Shown: positions 1-11,425, counted from the first letter of the stretch. The stretch: 64,000 nucleotides of DNA from Oopsacas minuta (GCA_024704765.1 JAKMXF010000299.1:1027353-1091352), one strand, 5' to 3'. The notes: generated by a model from the letters alone, not told the origin. Translations and numbers: made by a program.

Positions 1-409
1 TTGAGCTAGAGCTCCTAAAATAGCTAATTCTACGGTAGTTCCCCATTTGTCCTGCAATTTAATGGAGTCCAAATTGTCATAGAATTCCTGCTCTAACGTA
101 ATTGCGACATCTGCATTACGTTTAGTATATTTTCTTGGTTTGCACAAATTTTACCAAGTAAATTAGTTTTCAATTGGTTATACAATATTTCTGTCCCGAA
201 ATAATATGAGAGAGGGCTCGGTATAAGCAATTACCATCACATATTACTGGATATAAGTTAATATTTTGTCCAAAAAACTGTGATAACCTTAGATTCAGCG
301 ACACATAGTACTCTTGTAGACTGCTATTTCTAATGTGAGTTTCACATGTTCTAGCAGATAATATTTCTCTACAATTTATGTCTATACTTTGTAGGAATTG
401 CATTCGCAT
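1..409 (-). pseudogene. OTU-type cysteine peptidase domain of the Helitron (partial at left edge)
   Basis: The frame ending at 170 carries ICDGNCLYRALSHIISGQ, the OTU catalytic Asp/Cys signature (D-G-N-C-L-Y-R-A-L). After a stop at 170 the homology continues in another frame to position 1 with LEQEFYDNLDSIKLQDKWG followed by TTVELAILGAL. This contains the OTU WGT-x-x-EL block. The catalytic His block would lie beyond the left edge. OTU domains are deubiquitinase-fold cysteine peptidases and are known passengers in some Helitron/Helentron proteins. Here it lies C-terminal to the helicase. The break between the two halves means no intact peptidase is made. Confidence 0.75.
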
Positions 410-489
410 GGATGTGATAAAGCTATTAACAGACTCTGAAAGAGAAACTGGGTCAATATCTACTGAGTTGCCATCTGCTCTGGGTTAGA

Positions 490-2505
490 GAAGCTAGTAT
501 GTTAATGATAAATCCATCAAAGAAGCGTCAGTTATGTCCTGGAGGGATGGGTAGATATTACCAAGATAATTTTGGAATACATCTCTATAAACTACGTTTC
601 TAACCCGTACACCTCCTGATGGGGAGTAGTCACGCCCACATGCCATAACCTTCAAACCTCTAGGGTTCTGTACTCTACTCAATGCTACGTATAATTGCCT
701 GTGACTGAAAATAGCGTGGAAATATTCCTACAGATTCCAAACTCTGACCCTGCCCTTTATTAATGGTGATACAGAAGGCAGGGCGAATAGGGAATTGCAT
801 CCTTTCGAGGATAAAAGGGAATTCTGTCTAGGAAGGCATCATCATTATGCGAAGGATAAACACTCGTTTACCGCAATGTACGTCTGTGCCAATTTCTGAG
901 TCAATGATATGGTTTAAGAATGGTCTCATAGTCTAGCGAGAACCATTGCACATGCCTTGCGTAGGATCGAGGCTACGCAGTAATATTATAGAAGAATTAA
1001 CCTTATGGTTAAGTCGGTGCGGAGGCAAGCTAGATGGTATAATGGAATTTAGGAATTCAGTTGGAAATAAACTTGCCTGATCCTGCTTTACTGAGTCCCC
1101 ACTCAACAATACATGTGTATCTCCAGGGAGTTGGTTCATAACATAATGGGTGATGTATTCAGTTGTTTCGTTTTTGGGGGACATCATAATATGTGAGTAA
1201 TACAATCACGATCATTATATTTTTCCTTACTATATCCATAAATATTCGCGACCAAGTCTCCAATTGTTTCACCACGTACTATATCTTAGCATCTAGGTAA
1301 ATCATGTTAGATTCGTTCTCAGGTTCAGTGCCTTCACCTACTCGGAGTAAGAAGTCTGAGAAATTGCTTACTTCTACTGAGTCATGTTGGTCTAAACTCT
1401 GTAGGCGCATGTTTATAGTCAACTTCATCACTTTTATATGATCCCAGAGTGGTGATCTATTGATACAGGCTCATACTACCTGTGCTCTGGTACTATGTCG
1501 AATTACAGGGAGGATCTGGTGGAAATCCCCTCCAAATGGTAGCTCACAGGAACAAATATCTCTCGAACTACGATTTATACACTCGGCTGCATATCTGTGT
1601 ACCATTGGAGCTTCATCCCAGACTATTAGCTTCGCACTTTGTATCAGTTTTGCTAGTGCGCTCTGTTTGGGGATGTTACAAACTGATAGGTCATTTAAGG
1701 GAATTGGACCTTCAATCTAGAATGAACTGTCCTTCCACCAGTAAGCAGAAGGGCTGCTATGCCTGATGAAGCCATAGCTAATGCGATATGTCCTTCTCAT
1801 CTCACTTTAGCTAATAGAGTGTTGTACAGAAATGTCTTTCCATTACCTCCTGATCCATCAATGAAGAAAGCTCTCTGTTCAACACCCGTATCAGTTATTG
1901 TCTCAATTATGCAATTATATATTTCATACTGATCAGAGTTCAGTACAGGAATATTAGTCTCTGCGATGAAAGCTTGGTGGTGCACATCAAACTCTAATTC
2001 ATCTTGAAAAAAATTAGGTTAATCATGTGGACTACTGTTATGTAAGGGCAGTGGCATCCCTCCAAAGTCACACGGAGACTTTCCCTGCTTTGCAAGTCGG
2101 TACTCAATATTTAACAACGCACTGTTCAAGATATGGTCATCCAATTCAGTAGTAGGAGAAATAATTCTAGCTGAGAAAATAAAGTCTTCAGCCAAAGACG
2201 CCTATGTTCATTCCACAAAACTAATGGGTCAGCTGGTTCGTTAAACATAAGTAGTGTGAACAGAGTTGACGTAGTTCTGATGGCATAGAATATGAAGCAT
2301 CGTATGTCAAACAATCATCACACTCTTGGTCATCTTCTAACAGACCTCGTCTGCGAGCTGCTTCCTTGTAGGTATTGCAAATAGTATCATCAGGGAATGT
2401 TCGGATATCCTTGTAACTGCGACATCCAGTTACATGGTGTAGGTGGATTCTCAGGTAGAAACGGTCCCCTTCACTCGGATGGGCTGAACATACTCGACCA
2501 ATCAT
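490..2505 (-). pseudogene. Helitron PIF1-type DNA helicase domain, frameshifted
   Basis: Superfamily-1 helicase motifs appear in order across several frames. Walker A is in FFIDGSGGNGKTFLYNTLL (about 1810-1870). The next block, SGIAALLLTGGRTVHS, lies near 1700-1765. Walker B is in LIVWDEAPMVHRYAAE (about 1590-1640). LPGDTHVLLSGDSV and SLPPHRLNHKVNSSIILLR follow (about 985-1125), then LDPTQGMCNGSR (about 940-975). The C-terminal block [12 protein letters not shown] lies at 645-680. Upstream, 2126-2505 holds the pre-helicase region, where two overlapping frames (MPSELRQL and FTLLMFNEPADPLVLWNEHR) show a one-base shift near 2270. It would unwind DNA during rolling-circle transposition. At least four shifts or stops disable it. 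Confidence 0.85.
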
Positions 2506-2842
2506 GGTCCCATGTCACTTTTTCATTTCTTTCCACTCATATGAGGATGTATCTCACACAAACATATCAAGGAATTTGCCGTAAGTAATATTTCTGGCAC
2601 TAAGGGAACTTTTCATTAGCTTTGAACCACCTTCTAAGTGTAGAGTGTTTCTGTTCGTTAAGCACAGCTTCTAGGTCAGAACTTTCTCTGAACACCACGG
2701 ATTGTTTTCCTTCCAGATGGAGTCACTAATCTGCTACATGTGGTTTGTTTGTATGGAGTTCATAACCAAATGAACGGTAGCAAGCTTCGATAGCAGATAC
2801 ATATCTAGCTTCTAGGTAATTGGCAATCTCATCTACCTCCTT

Positions 2843-3885
2843 CTAGCTACTTGCACTACTTTCTCCTGCATGAAATTCTACAATGACCCTATCGTGACCT
2901 TTTAAGTATTTGTACAGATATTTCACTGCTTTAACTCTACTACTGATTTCAACATAAATATGAGCATTGAACTTTAGGAGAAAAGTTAGATTATATGAAA
3001 CAACCCATCGGTTGTCTAGTTCAAACCCGCATACTTTAGCCGTACGTTTGTAAACTGGGTAGCTATCTTTATCTTTATTAGTAAATTTGGCAAATGCCTT
3101 TAGAAATTGTTTACTACATTTTCCATCTCGCATGCATGAAGCGGTTTCCTTAATACTCCACATCATACAACGCTTCACGATTTTATAAAGTTTTGGTGAT
3201 GTTGAAGGGTTAGAAATTTCTGCACATACAAATTTATCATAATCAGATGGATCTCTAGGTTTATCCTCTTCTGTTAAAATCACTAAGATATGTGCATGAG
3301 GGAAGCCAAGTTTTTGAAATTCAATAGTGTATGCATATACTTTAGGCCTCCCTAGTACGTGTTTTACGCAGATATCGTCAATAAATTCACGAAATTTTAT
3401 TACGAATACCCGAACAATCAAATCAGGACGACCTGTCAGTTTTTTATTATTCATAAGAGCTGATGTTATCTTTTCACAATCTGGATTACACGTAAATGCA
3501 ATGAAATAATCAGGCTTACCGTATTGTCTGACTATGGACATGCAGTCCTGATACAATTCAAACATATATTTTGGACCTCTTATGAAGGAATAAGGTAATA
3601 TCAATCTTCTACCAAATTGTCCAGGATTTATATCTCCAGCAGAGACTGCACCACTAAGTCCGCTATATAGTTCTACTCTGAGCATCTTTTGATTGAACTT
3701 GCAATAATTGAGTCTCACTTGCTGGACTTTAGCAAACATATCAACCAAGTATTGATGGTAGTGCCTATCATGGAGGTGTAGATAGCTTACTTTCCTCTAA
3801 CCATAATACGATAAGAGTAGAACTCCTTGGGTGTGAGGAAATTTAAGTGCCACGCATTATCTCCTGAAGGAACAAAAGAACATAA
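2843..3885 (-). pseudogene. Helitron Rep (HUH endonuclease) domain
   Basis: A 301-codon open stretch (2843-3748) carries the replication-initiator domain. The metal-binding HUH motif is PHAHIL at about residues 150-155. The catalytic tyrosine region is VKAVKYLYKYLKGHDR at about residues 272-287, which looks one residue shorter than the usual KY-x-x-KG spacing. Upstream (3749-3790) the frame extends with HLHDRHYHQYLVDMF. A frameshift near 3795 joins LTPKEFYSYRIMVRG and PSGDNAWHLN. Together these form the Helitron-like N domain that nicks and joins single-stranded DNA. The upstream part of the same protein continues at 6180 beyond the inserted element. Confidence 0.88.
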
Positions 3886-6172
3886 CACAACTCAACAAGA
3901 TTTCTCATCAGAGATCACATACATTTATCTTAGCATACTTTTGAATGCTGAACTCGAATCTGCAATCAGAATTTCTCTAGCACGTCTAGTTATTCTGAAA
4001 TCCAATATCCATTTTTTTAATAATATAGTATTACCTAGTTACTAAATTGCTATATGAGCATGCCTATTTTGATTCAATTATCTGGAATATAAATGACTTT
4101 ACTTATTTGAATTCAAGCAAATCAAATTATAAACATGCATCGTAATTGTAGAACTCATCACTACAATTTCTGTTACGTTTGTGGTCTTTTTTGCGTAAAA
4201 TCACAAAGACGACCAGTCACAAATCAATTAAAGAACACATACAAATTGTACTTCGAATGTCCACTTGGTGACCAAGACAAGTCGTGGGCACCACATGTTA
4301 TATGCACTTCTTGTTCAAGTGGACTACGTGATTGGTTGAACAAAAGGAAAGTTTCAATGCCATTTGCAATACCCATGGTCTGGAGGGAACAGAAAAATCA
4401 CCTTGATGATTGTTACTTTTGCCTTATCGACATTACAGGATTCTCAGCCAAGAATAAGCACGCTCTTGTTTACCCAGACTTGGATTCTGCTCGCAGGCCA
4501 ATTCCAGACAACTCATTATCAATCCCAATTCCCAAGCCACAGCAAATTAAAATCGGGTCTGATATGGTGGAAGATGTTCATGGAGATTCTACACATGCCA
4601 ATTATGTCCCCGAAGATGAATTACTAGAGCCACAAACATTTACACAGGGAGAATTGAATGACCTGGTCAGGGATCTAGACTTATCTAAAGACAAAGCTGA
4701 ACTCCTTGCATCCAGGCTCAAACAGAAAAACCTACTCGACAAAGATGTCCTAGTATCCCACTATCGCAAGCGAAATTTCGATCTCGCTCGATACTACACT
4801 ACTGATGGTCCACTGTGCTATTGTAATGATATCGAAGGACTCTATGCAAACCTATTACAAGAACATTCTTCCTCTGATTGGCGCCTTTTCATCGACTCGT
4901 CAAAACGCAGTTCGAAAGCTGTTCTGTTGCATAACTGAAATCTAAAGCCTGGCGTTCCAATTGCTCACTCCGTCTATCTCAAAGAAACCGTCGTCAATTT
5001 GCAGGAAGTTTGGAGGCAATACAGTATAGAACACATATATGGAATATCTGCGCTGATCTTAAGATAATCGGGCTATTGATGGGCTTGCAACAAGGTTTTA
5101 CGAAGTATTGTTGTTTCCTATGTCAATGGGACAGCCGAACAACTAGTGAACATTATAAAAATGTGATTGGCCGAAGAGAACCTATGAAGTGGGGAAAACC
5201 AATTTACAGCATTCGCCATTGGTAGATCCAAACAAAGTCTTCCTACCCCCACTTCATATTAAACTTGGATTAATGAAAACATTCGTTAAAACAATGGGCA
5301 AAACAAATTCAGCAGGATTTCTGCATTTGGTAGGCAAATTTCCGAAACTAAGCGAGGCAAAGTTAAAAGAGGGAGTATTTGTAGGACCACAAATCAGACA
5401 AGCATCCAGAGATCCAGATTTCGAGAAGACATTATCCAAATTAGAAATGAGTACTTGGAATTCTTTCAAATGGGTTTGTGAAAACTTCTTGGGCAACAAG
5501 AAGTCGTCCAACTACAGAGAAGGAGTGGAAACCTTGCTTAACGCATACGAGAAGATGGGCTGTCGCATGTCGCTAAAAACTCCACTTCTTACACTCTCAC
5601 CTTGATTTTTTCCCTGAGAACCTTGGTGCTGTAAGTGATGAACAGGGTGAGAGATTCCACCAAGACATACAGGAGATTGAAACCCGATACCAAGGTTTCT
5701 GGAATGAGCGCATGATGTCCGATTACTGTTGGAGGCTCTTCAGAGATAATCCCACAAGAAATATAAAAGGAAGTCGTACTCTCAACACTTTTAATTTAGT
5801 TAGCTACCTTTATACTTCTAGATGGATATGTATTTCCCCTTAGTTTGTGAGTAGTTGATACATGCATGAGTGTGAATAATTATATGTAAGAGCTAGGATA
5901 ATAACTGATATTATCTTGGCATTAATCTAAAACATCGTAATGTTGATTTATTTCAGATGGCTATCATGTAAGAAGACAAAAAGACAGCCACTACCATAAA
6001 ATAACAGGAAAAATTTAGGAAATACATAAAAATCGTTGACTTGTAGATGGAAAAAAACTGGACGTGCTGGAAAGAATCTGAAAGCAGATTTGAATTCAGC
6101 GTAAAAAACTAGCTTAGAAAATGTCAATCTAATACTTAACGAGAAAATGAAGTTAAATTTTGTTGACCCGTG
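3886..6172 (+). mobile_element. DDE-type DNA transposon (CMC-like) inserted in the Helitron, with TIRs and 3-bp TSD
   Basis: The left end CACAACTCAACAAGATTT (3886-3903) and the inverted right end CACGGGTCAACAAAATTT (6155-6172) match at 14 of 18 positions. Both are flanked by TAA (3883-3885 and 6173-6175). Removing 3886-6175 rejoins the Helitron reading as HYVLLF then PSGDNAWHLN, the conserved order, apart from one missing base. The CAC termini and 3-bp target duplication resemble the CMC/CACTA group. Length is 2287 bp. The only gene inside is the broken transposase at 4135-5820. The 5830-6150 part holds no recognised gene. Confidence 0.8.
4135..5820 (+). pseudogene. DDE-like transposase of a widespread invertebrate repeat family, frameshifted
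   Basis: The first frame (4135-4938) begins MHRNCRTHHYNFCYVCGL. It has Cys pairs (CYVCG, CTSC, CYFC) and ends in LFIDSSKRSSKAVLLHN, a candidate first catalytic Asp. A TGA at 4936-4938 sits where relatives appear to have Gly. After a frameshift near 5010 comes ICADLKIIGLLMGLQQGFTK with CCFLCQWDSR, a candidate second Asp plus a CxxC insertion. A third frame from about 5200 gives PLVDPNKVFLPPLHIKLGLM. A fourth from about 5600 gives FFPENLGAVSDEQGERFHQD, a candidate Glu. I recognise the family from repeated invertebrate predicted proteins but not a firm name. Assigning DDE residues is inference. Confidence 0.65.
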
Positions 6173-7400
6173 TAATGTGAAGGATCATAAGCACAGTTGC
6201 ACTCGTTGATACGTTGCAAACCCCCTGTACGTGTATGTGGACCATGTCTCTGTTAGCTACTCCTTCTATATACCCGTCTCCAGGCATTATGACAATAATC
6301 TCACGAGCAGTGGAGCATTATATCGTCTGGAATCTGGACCACCATCAGCCCTGATGATCATCCTACGTCACTGACTCCGTTTTCTTTCATCATATCTATA
6401 CCTTGTTTGAGATAAGAGAAATAAGGGCTAATCTCATGGAGCATATCTTGGAGTTCTCTCAATTCTGGAAGATATGCCTCTCCGAGGGGTGGCTGACGGT
6501 TCTCTAGTTCATCATCAGCTGTTCCGTCATGAATATAGATTTGGACAAAGGATGGTGCCCCGCCTTCTCTCTGAGTGAGTTTTCCGAAATAATGGTGGAC
6601 AACTCCTTGAATGCGGAAAGTGTAAACTTCACGTTTAGCGTTTGCTAGTTCTATATCAAGGTTCACACCGATTGAAGCAAAAGCAAGAACCGAGTTGTAA
6701 GCTCTTATATATTGTCTGAACTCTCTCTCTCTTGACTGTCATTAATAGTCAGTAGATATCTAAGCATCTTGGGTAGAGGGGCTAAAGGAGGAAGAACAAC
6801 CTTTCCCTGTCCACAACAGAGGGAAAATTTGAAACACTTTTTAGTGCAACTGAAGAGTTTCTCCTTCTCCCAAAATTTGTCCCCACAATGGGAACATGAT
6901 AAATTCATGAGGCCTGCTGAGTGTTATCGATTACATTATCGAGAATTTCCGACACAGGATAAGAACTCGCAGAATTAAGGAGATTACTTTTAGTTTTACC
7001 TTTAGATCTGGCTTTGTAATCTCTCTGATAGTTTATTCGGGCAATGCGTTTGCCATTGTTCTCGATTTCATTCTGAGCTACTTCGTACTCTAACTGACGC
7101 TTTAGGCGTAAAGCTCGTTTAGTAGGGCTCGGGATTTCAAAATGAACATTCTGGCCTTCCAACTGGCATTTGAGACGAGCGGTACGCTCTGTGGCCCTCT
7201 CAATTTCTAAACTTCTTCGCGAACATGTTCTTTGGCACTCGAGACGGACAGTATGTCCATAACATTTTGTTTGTCTGAATACGCCAGTTGGGTATAAAGC
7301 TGCATCTCAAACCTAGCTCTTCTTAATTGGGAGGATTCTTTGAGTCGATTATCTCTTTTCCTCTGGGCTTCGTTTTAGCGAATTTCTTGGGACCACGTTA
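6165..7400 (-). pseudogene. Helitron N-terminal region, separated from its Rep domain by an insertion
   Basis: Minus-strand frames give, in order: a basic repeat-like leader (KRALRLKRQLEYEVAQNEIE, about 7050-7110), a cysteine motif CSHCGDKFWEKEKL (about 6855-6900) followed by FSLCCGQGKVVLPPLAPLP, ANAKREVYTFRIQGVVHHYFG (split here as motif positions 6590-6650), LELQDMLHEISPYF-type sequence near 6420-6450, RADGGPDSRRYNAP (about 6295-6340), EIIVIMPGDGY (about 6260-6295) and LQRINECNCAYDPSHY (about 6173-6220). This is the standard pre-Rep segment of animal Helitrons. Short frameshifts separate the blocks. Homology stops exactly where the inserted transposon begins. Confidence 0.85.
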
Positions 7401-7440
7401 AATTACTCGAGGTATTTTGTGATACAAAGAACGTAAAATA

Positions 7441-8239
7441 TGTCAAGATGTTTCAAGTTGTAAATATAAGTGTTGAATTATTCAGAATATTTAGTATTCT
7501 ATATTTATACAGTTAATGTGATCAAAAATAAAGTTGTAATTTTGTGGGCGCTTCATATAAACATTAACAAACATTGTTACATATTTATATAATTTTAATT
7601 TAATCATGTTAGTGCGCAAGATATTTAATATGCAATAGAGTCCTCAATGTAGTGGGTTACATAGCATAGTTACAGGTTAAACAAACTGGAATTTGAAAAA
7701 TGTTGCGCAATTGGAACCATTGCATCCCAAATAGACTGGGTTAGAGCCTATATTATATGATTACAATAATTTGTAAACCCTGGAATCTTATAGGTTATTA
7801 CATTTTGACATCTATCTAAGAGACTTTTTGAGATATCGCTTAGATCTAAGAAGTGGTCCTAGATTTATCACATTCCACACCTGTCAAATTTCAAGTTTGT
7901 AGCTCTTACCAGTTCTCCAATCAATTCCGGAGAAAAAACACAAAAAACCCATCTACAAATTATATAATTGATTTGTAAATAGTTACAAAGTTTAAGTATT
8001 TATTTCAGTGACGATCAAAGTATTGTTATCGCGGTAAAATATGTAATTAATAAATTTCCAATTGAGTTAATCATAATTTTCACTTCCATATAGACTTGGA
8101 ATATATCATAGAAGTTCATTAATTCATTAATTAAATTATTCAGTAATGATTTAGTTTGGTAATAATCTTTGTTACGATAAAAAGTATTTTTTTGAAATTG
8201 CGAGAAAAATATATACTTATCAACTTGCTCTAAATAGAT
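7441..8239. other. AT-rich spacer without recognised gene
   Basis: Between the Helitron start and the Ginger-like element. The only open frame (8015-8242, minus, 75 codons) is low-complexity AT-driven sequence. The Helitron 5' terminus may lie in its first 120 bases. Confidence 0.5.
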
Positions 8240-8376
8240 CACATTATTTACTTACATACACTTATGCAATCATAATTTTAGTAATTGTGTTTAACGTGCG
8301 TATTACGTATACAAAGGAAAATAAGCGGAAAATTCTAAGAATCAATAAATATAAACAAAACTTTGAAATGTATTCA
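8240..8376 (+). repeat. Left terminal inverted repeat of the Ginger-like element
   Basis: About 137 bp, inverted partner at 11289-11425. The outer end reads CACATTATTTAC and the inner end AACTTTGAAATGTATT. No tandem structure inside. Confidence 0.85.
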
Positions 8377-8424
8377 ATATTTGATAATTTCACTGTTTGA
8401 TGCATCCAACTGAGTTCGAATTAT

Positions 8425-9475
8425 TTGTCAATTATTAATTCTAATAACCTTGTTAATGCATCGGGAAATACTTACTTAATCGTCATAAAAGCTGACCAAA
8501 GACTTGATATTCTCAAAGAAGTCCATGATAATCCTGGACTTCAATGTTTTCGCTATTCGTGTCGTATTGCAATTGAGAGATATTTCTGGCCAGGAATGTA
8601 CACGGAAATACGTAGTTCTATACAAAAATGTGTACCGTGTCAGAGGAACCAACCTAGCCTAAATGCACCACCATACCACTACAACCATTCCCAGTTATAA
8701 CGAAAGTGTGGTTTAGAGTAGGCATAGATTTGACGGGACCACTAATAGTGTAAGAAGGTTACAAATACATTCTTACTTTCATCCATCACTTTACTAAATG
8801 GATCGAGACTCCTCCTCTGAAAACGAAAAACGCGAGAGAATTGACTGAAAACGGAAGAGAATTCACGAATACGATTTCCAAAACACTTCAAGAAATACAT
8901 GGTTGTAAATTACTATTCTCAGCTCTCACCATCCTCAAAGAATGGTCTCGTAGAATATACACACACAAAGTGGTTTAACAATCTTTAAAAAATCTTTAAG
9001 TGAAAACGGGATGACTGGTTTCACTACTTGGAGCAAGTTACGTTTTCAATTAACATTCGCCCTCGTGAGACCACAAAATATTCTGCATTCGAACTAATGC
9101 ATGGCAATCGCAAACCATGCCTTCCATTTGAAGCTGAAAACTTCTCTTTCCTCTATTCTGAGGTCTCTTTGGAGGAAAATCCATTTGAAGATAACGCTAA
9201 TGACATGAACTACTCGAATTCATGATAAATGAGCAAGAAGATTAATTTCAACAGGCTGGCAAAAATCCCATAAACTCAAAGAAAATAATGAAGGACCAGT
9301 TCGACAAAAAAGTAAATCCAATCACTTGAAGCTTTAAAGTAAATGACGAAGTACTCATTGAGAATGTGTCCAGAATGAGAAGCAAATGGAGGGAAATTAC
9401 AAGACAAGTGAATCGGCCCCTATCCAATCACAAAGGTTTCTACGAGAACGCTCCAAGTTTGCAAAAATATAGCTA
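8425..9475 (+). pseudogene. Integrase (H2C2 zinc finger, DDE core, GPY motif), broken
   Basis: The first open frame (8425-8700) contains an H2C2 zinc-binding domain: HDNPGLQCFRYSCRIAIERY with the distal pair CVPC followed by QRNQPS. Downstream, GIDLTGPLIV (about 8725-8750) holds the first Asp. KYILTFIHHFTKWIET follows. NGREFTN (about 8845-8870) marks the second site, but about 20 residues before it seem deleted and the expected Asp reads as Glu. NGLVEYTH (about 8940-8962, another frame) carries the final Glu. FSINIRPRETTKYSAFELMH lies at 9043-9102. IGPYPITKVS, a GPY/F motif, lies near 9412-9440. The enzyme would cut and join element ends in the nucleus. Several frameshifts and stops inactivate it. 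Confidence 0.75.
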
Positions 9476-9550
9476 AACTCGAGTAAAGAGATCCAAGGCT
9501 AAACTCTGAAGAGGGACTCCAATACTACATCTACAAGAAAGAGAATTAAG

Positions 9551-10018
9551 TTGAATCCACTGATAAGCAACTTGACAGAAGAAAACGCACAACTATTTGA
9601 CGAAGATGAAATTCTACCCATTTCGTCCCCATTTTTAGCTGGAGAAGAAGTTGTATTTGCAACAAGTGAACAAGAAGACAGCCGCTCAAGAAGAGAGATC
9701 ATTGATCTACTCTTGTTAATGAAAGAACATGTAATTGGATCACTCCAATTGAATATTCAACTCTCTCCACTACATAATGATCTTCATAATAGAAGTGACA
9801 TGCTTTATAAAGATTTGTATGATCGGAGGTTGGAACACAATCCTCCTATTTATGATGAAGATGCTTCTTCTATTACGAATTACGATACTATTCTCGAAAT
9901 TTCTGAGATAATGAATACATGGTGTCTAGAAAGTCAGAACGTAAGTATACCTTATTACCATTATACGAGTGAAGAAATTGAGCATTCATCACAATGGAAA
10001 AGAAAGAGTATAGATTAA
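9551..10018 (+). CDS. Linker ORF between integrase and peptidase of the Ginger-like element, unknown
   Basis: An open frame of 155 codons with an acidic composition in its first third ([14 protein letters not shown]). I recognise no domain. It lies between the GPY motif and the USP-like peptidase, in the same orientation, and probably belonged to the same polyprotein. The open length compared with the broken flanks may be chance. No coding function is claimed. Confidence 0.35.
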   Translation: MNPLISNLTEENAQLFDEDEILPISSPFLAGEEVVFATSEQEDSRSRREIIDLLLLMKEHVIGSLQLNIQLSPLHNDLHNRSDMLYKDLYDRRLEHNPPIYDEDASSITNYDTILEISEIMNTWCLESQNVSIPYYHYTSEEIEHSSQWKRKSID

Positions 10019-10159
10019 ATTACCAAAGTCTTTCTACCCGTAGTCCAAAAACTCTTATTATCAAGTCGTTTGAATAAACCTAGAGCTAGAGGAATGGAAA
10101 TGCCAGACGAAAAACAAAAGAAAATGACTGCACATTACACTCACAAACATTAGAAGATT

Positions 10160-10955
10160 GCTGTACTCCATGGGGAGGGGAATATAATGGAACCAGACTC
10201 GTAAATACATGCTCAGTTGATAATTTTATCACCTTATATTTGCCTGTATATGAAACTCTTCCAAAAACATAAACGAGATTAGCTTCAATTACAATAACGC
10301 ATAACTTTGAAAGAATTACTCAAATGGTAAAGGCTCGTAGCTTTAACAACTACGCTACTGGATAGCTCCAAAGCTTGGAATATCAATTGCAGATGCTCAA
10401 TACGACTTTTTAACATACGGAGGGAAGATGGTTAAATTCTTTGAGGAAATTTACTTATGTTCCAGTCAGTATTTAATTGAATTCCAATGTTGGGGCTGCT
10501 GCTTCTCAGAAAAACATCTCAACCTATATAAAGTAGAAAAGAATTGTCAGGCTACAATAGATAACCGCATAAATTCTGGTTTCAACTGCCTCAAGTGCAG
10601 AGATGCAAATGCTAACATTGAGGAAATTTCCAGAAAGTTTTTAAGAGTGCCACCACTTATGATTCTTGAAGTTGGTCACATTAGCTCTTGCTCTAAAGAT
10701 ATCATCAATCAAAATCTAATTGAGGAAAATATCTTCATATGTCATATGAGCACAAAGCTACATTACAGCCTCATCGGTTATATCATAAATGTTAGGTTGC
10801 ATTTCTTTATGAAGATAAAGTATAGAAAGTGTTGGTATACCTATGATGGGATAGAAAACCACAAGCTTAAAATAACAAGTAAAGATATGATGATAAGGCT
10901 AGGACATATTAACTGTATCTTCTACACATTGACAGAGATTACAAGTTTAGAATGA
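10160..10955 (+). pseudogene. USP-like cysteine peptidase domain of the Ginger-like element
   Basis: [20 protein letters not shown] followed by NFITL (about 10170-10245) resembles the Cys box of ubiquitin-specific peptidase-like domains, with Cys in NTCSVDN as candidate nucleophile. A separate frame (10428-10955) carries zinc-ribbon-like pairs (CWGCC, CLKC), then FLRVPPLMILEVGHIS, YSLIGYIINVRLHFFM with the candidate catalytic His, and KCWYTYDGIENHKLK, matching the His box pattern H-F ... W-Y-x-Y-D. USPs remove ubiquitin from proteins. Why a transposon would carry one is unknown. The two boxes lie in different frames, so the copy is dead. Confidence 0.62.
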
Positions 10956-11288
10956 TCATCATTCCACATATTCTAAATCACATAACCGTTCCCTTCGGCT
11001 GGGCTACAGAAGTCTATATTGTAGTACTTAGCGATTACAAGTCAACGATTATAATGTTTTGCTTGTTTAATAAAAATATATGTCGTACTTAGTCACTTTA
11101 CTTGTGATATGTAGTTTATGGTAATGGGGCTTGATACACAAGTTTGTAATAATTCAATTGATTCGTCACTGAATACAGCATTTATTCAGGCCTCTTAGTA
11201 TCCCACCGGTCATCTTGTTACAATAAATCCTCGTTAATTTGGATCATTCTTTTTTTCGCTCAGTCCAGCTCGTACAACTCAACCTCAA

Positions 11289-11425
11289 AATACAATTTCA
11301 AAGCTTTGTTTATATTTATTGATTCTTAGAATTTTCCGCTTATTTTTCCTTTGTATACGTAATACGCACGTTAAACACAATTACTAAAATTATGATTACA
11401 TAAGTGTATGCAAGTAAATAATGTG
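11289..11425 (-). repeat. Right terminal inverted repeat of the Ginger-like element
   Basis: Reverse complement of 8240-8376 with scattered substitutions and one or two single-base length differences. The outer end on the minus strand is CACATTATTTACTTGCATAC. Confidence 0.85.

Larger units (their letters stand above)
1..7440 (-). mobile_element. Helitron (rolling-circle transposon), split by a 2.3-kb insertion; 3' end off the left edge
   Basis: Reading right to left on the minus strand, the order is: arginine/glutamate-rich leader and cysteine motif (about 6358-7400), the stretch ending LQRINECNCAYDPSHY near 6180, a jump over an inserted element (3886-6172), then PSGDNAWHLNFLTP (about 3830-3875), a Rep/HUH domain (2843-3785), a PIF1-type helicase (about 490-2505) and an OTU domain (1-409). 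That is the order expected of an animal Helitron polyprotein. Several frameshifts and stops show it is inactive. The 5' TC terminus was not pinned down (probably 7400-7560), and the 3' CTRR/hairpin terminus would lie left of position 1. Confidence 0.85.
8240..11425 (+). mobile_element. Ginger-like integrase DNA transposon with ~137-bp terminal inverted repeats
   Basis: The segment 8240-8376 (starting CACATTATTTACTTACATAC) recurs in inverted orientation at 11289-11425 with few differences, including the shared core AACGTGCGTATTACGTATAC. Between the arms, on the plus strand, are integrase, linker and USP-like peptidase pseudogenes. Flanking tetramers AGAT and AGAA are a near match to a 4-bp target duplication. 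DNA transposons with a retroelement-type integrase, long TIRs and a GPY motif are the Ginger group; the name is given by architecture only. All coding segments are broken. Confidence 0.72.

Noticed and set aside
1460-1766. Plus-strand ORFs of 86 and 94 codons
   Set aside because: They lie opposite the helicase Walker B region of the minus-strand Helitron; shadow frames.
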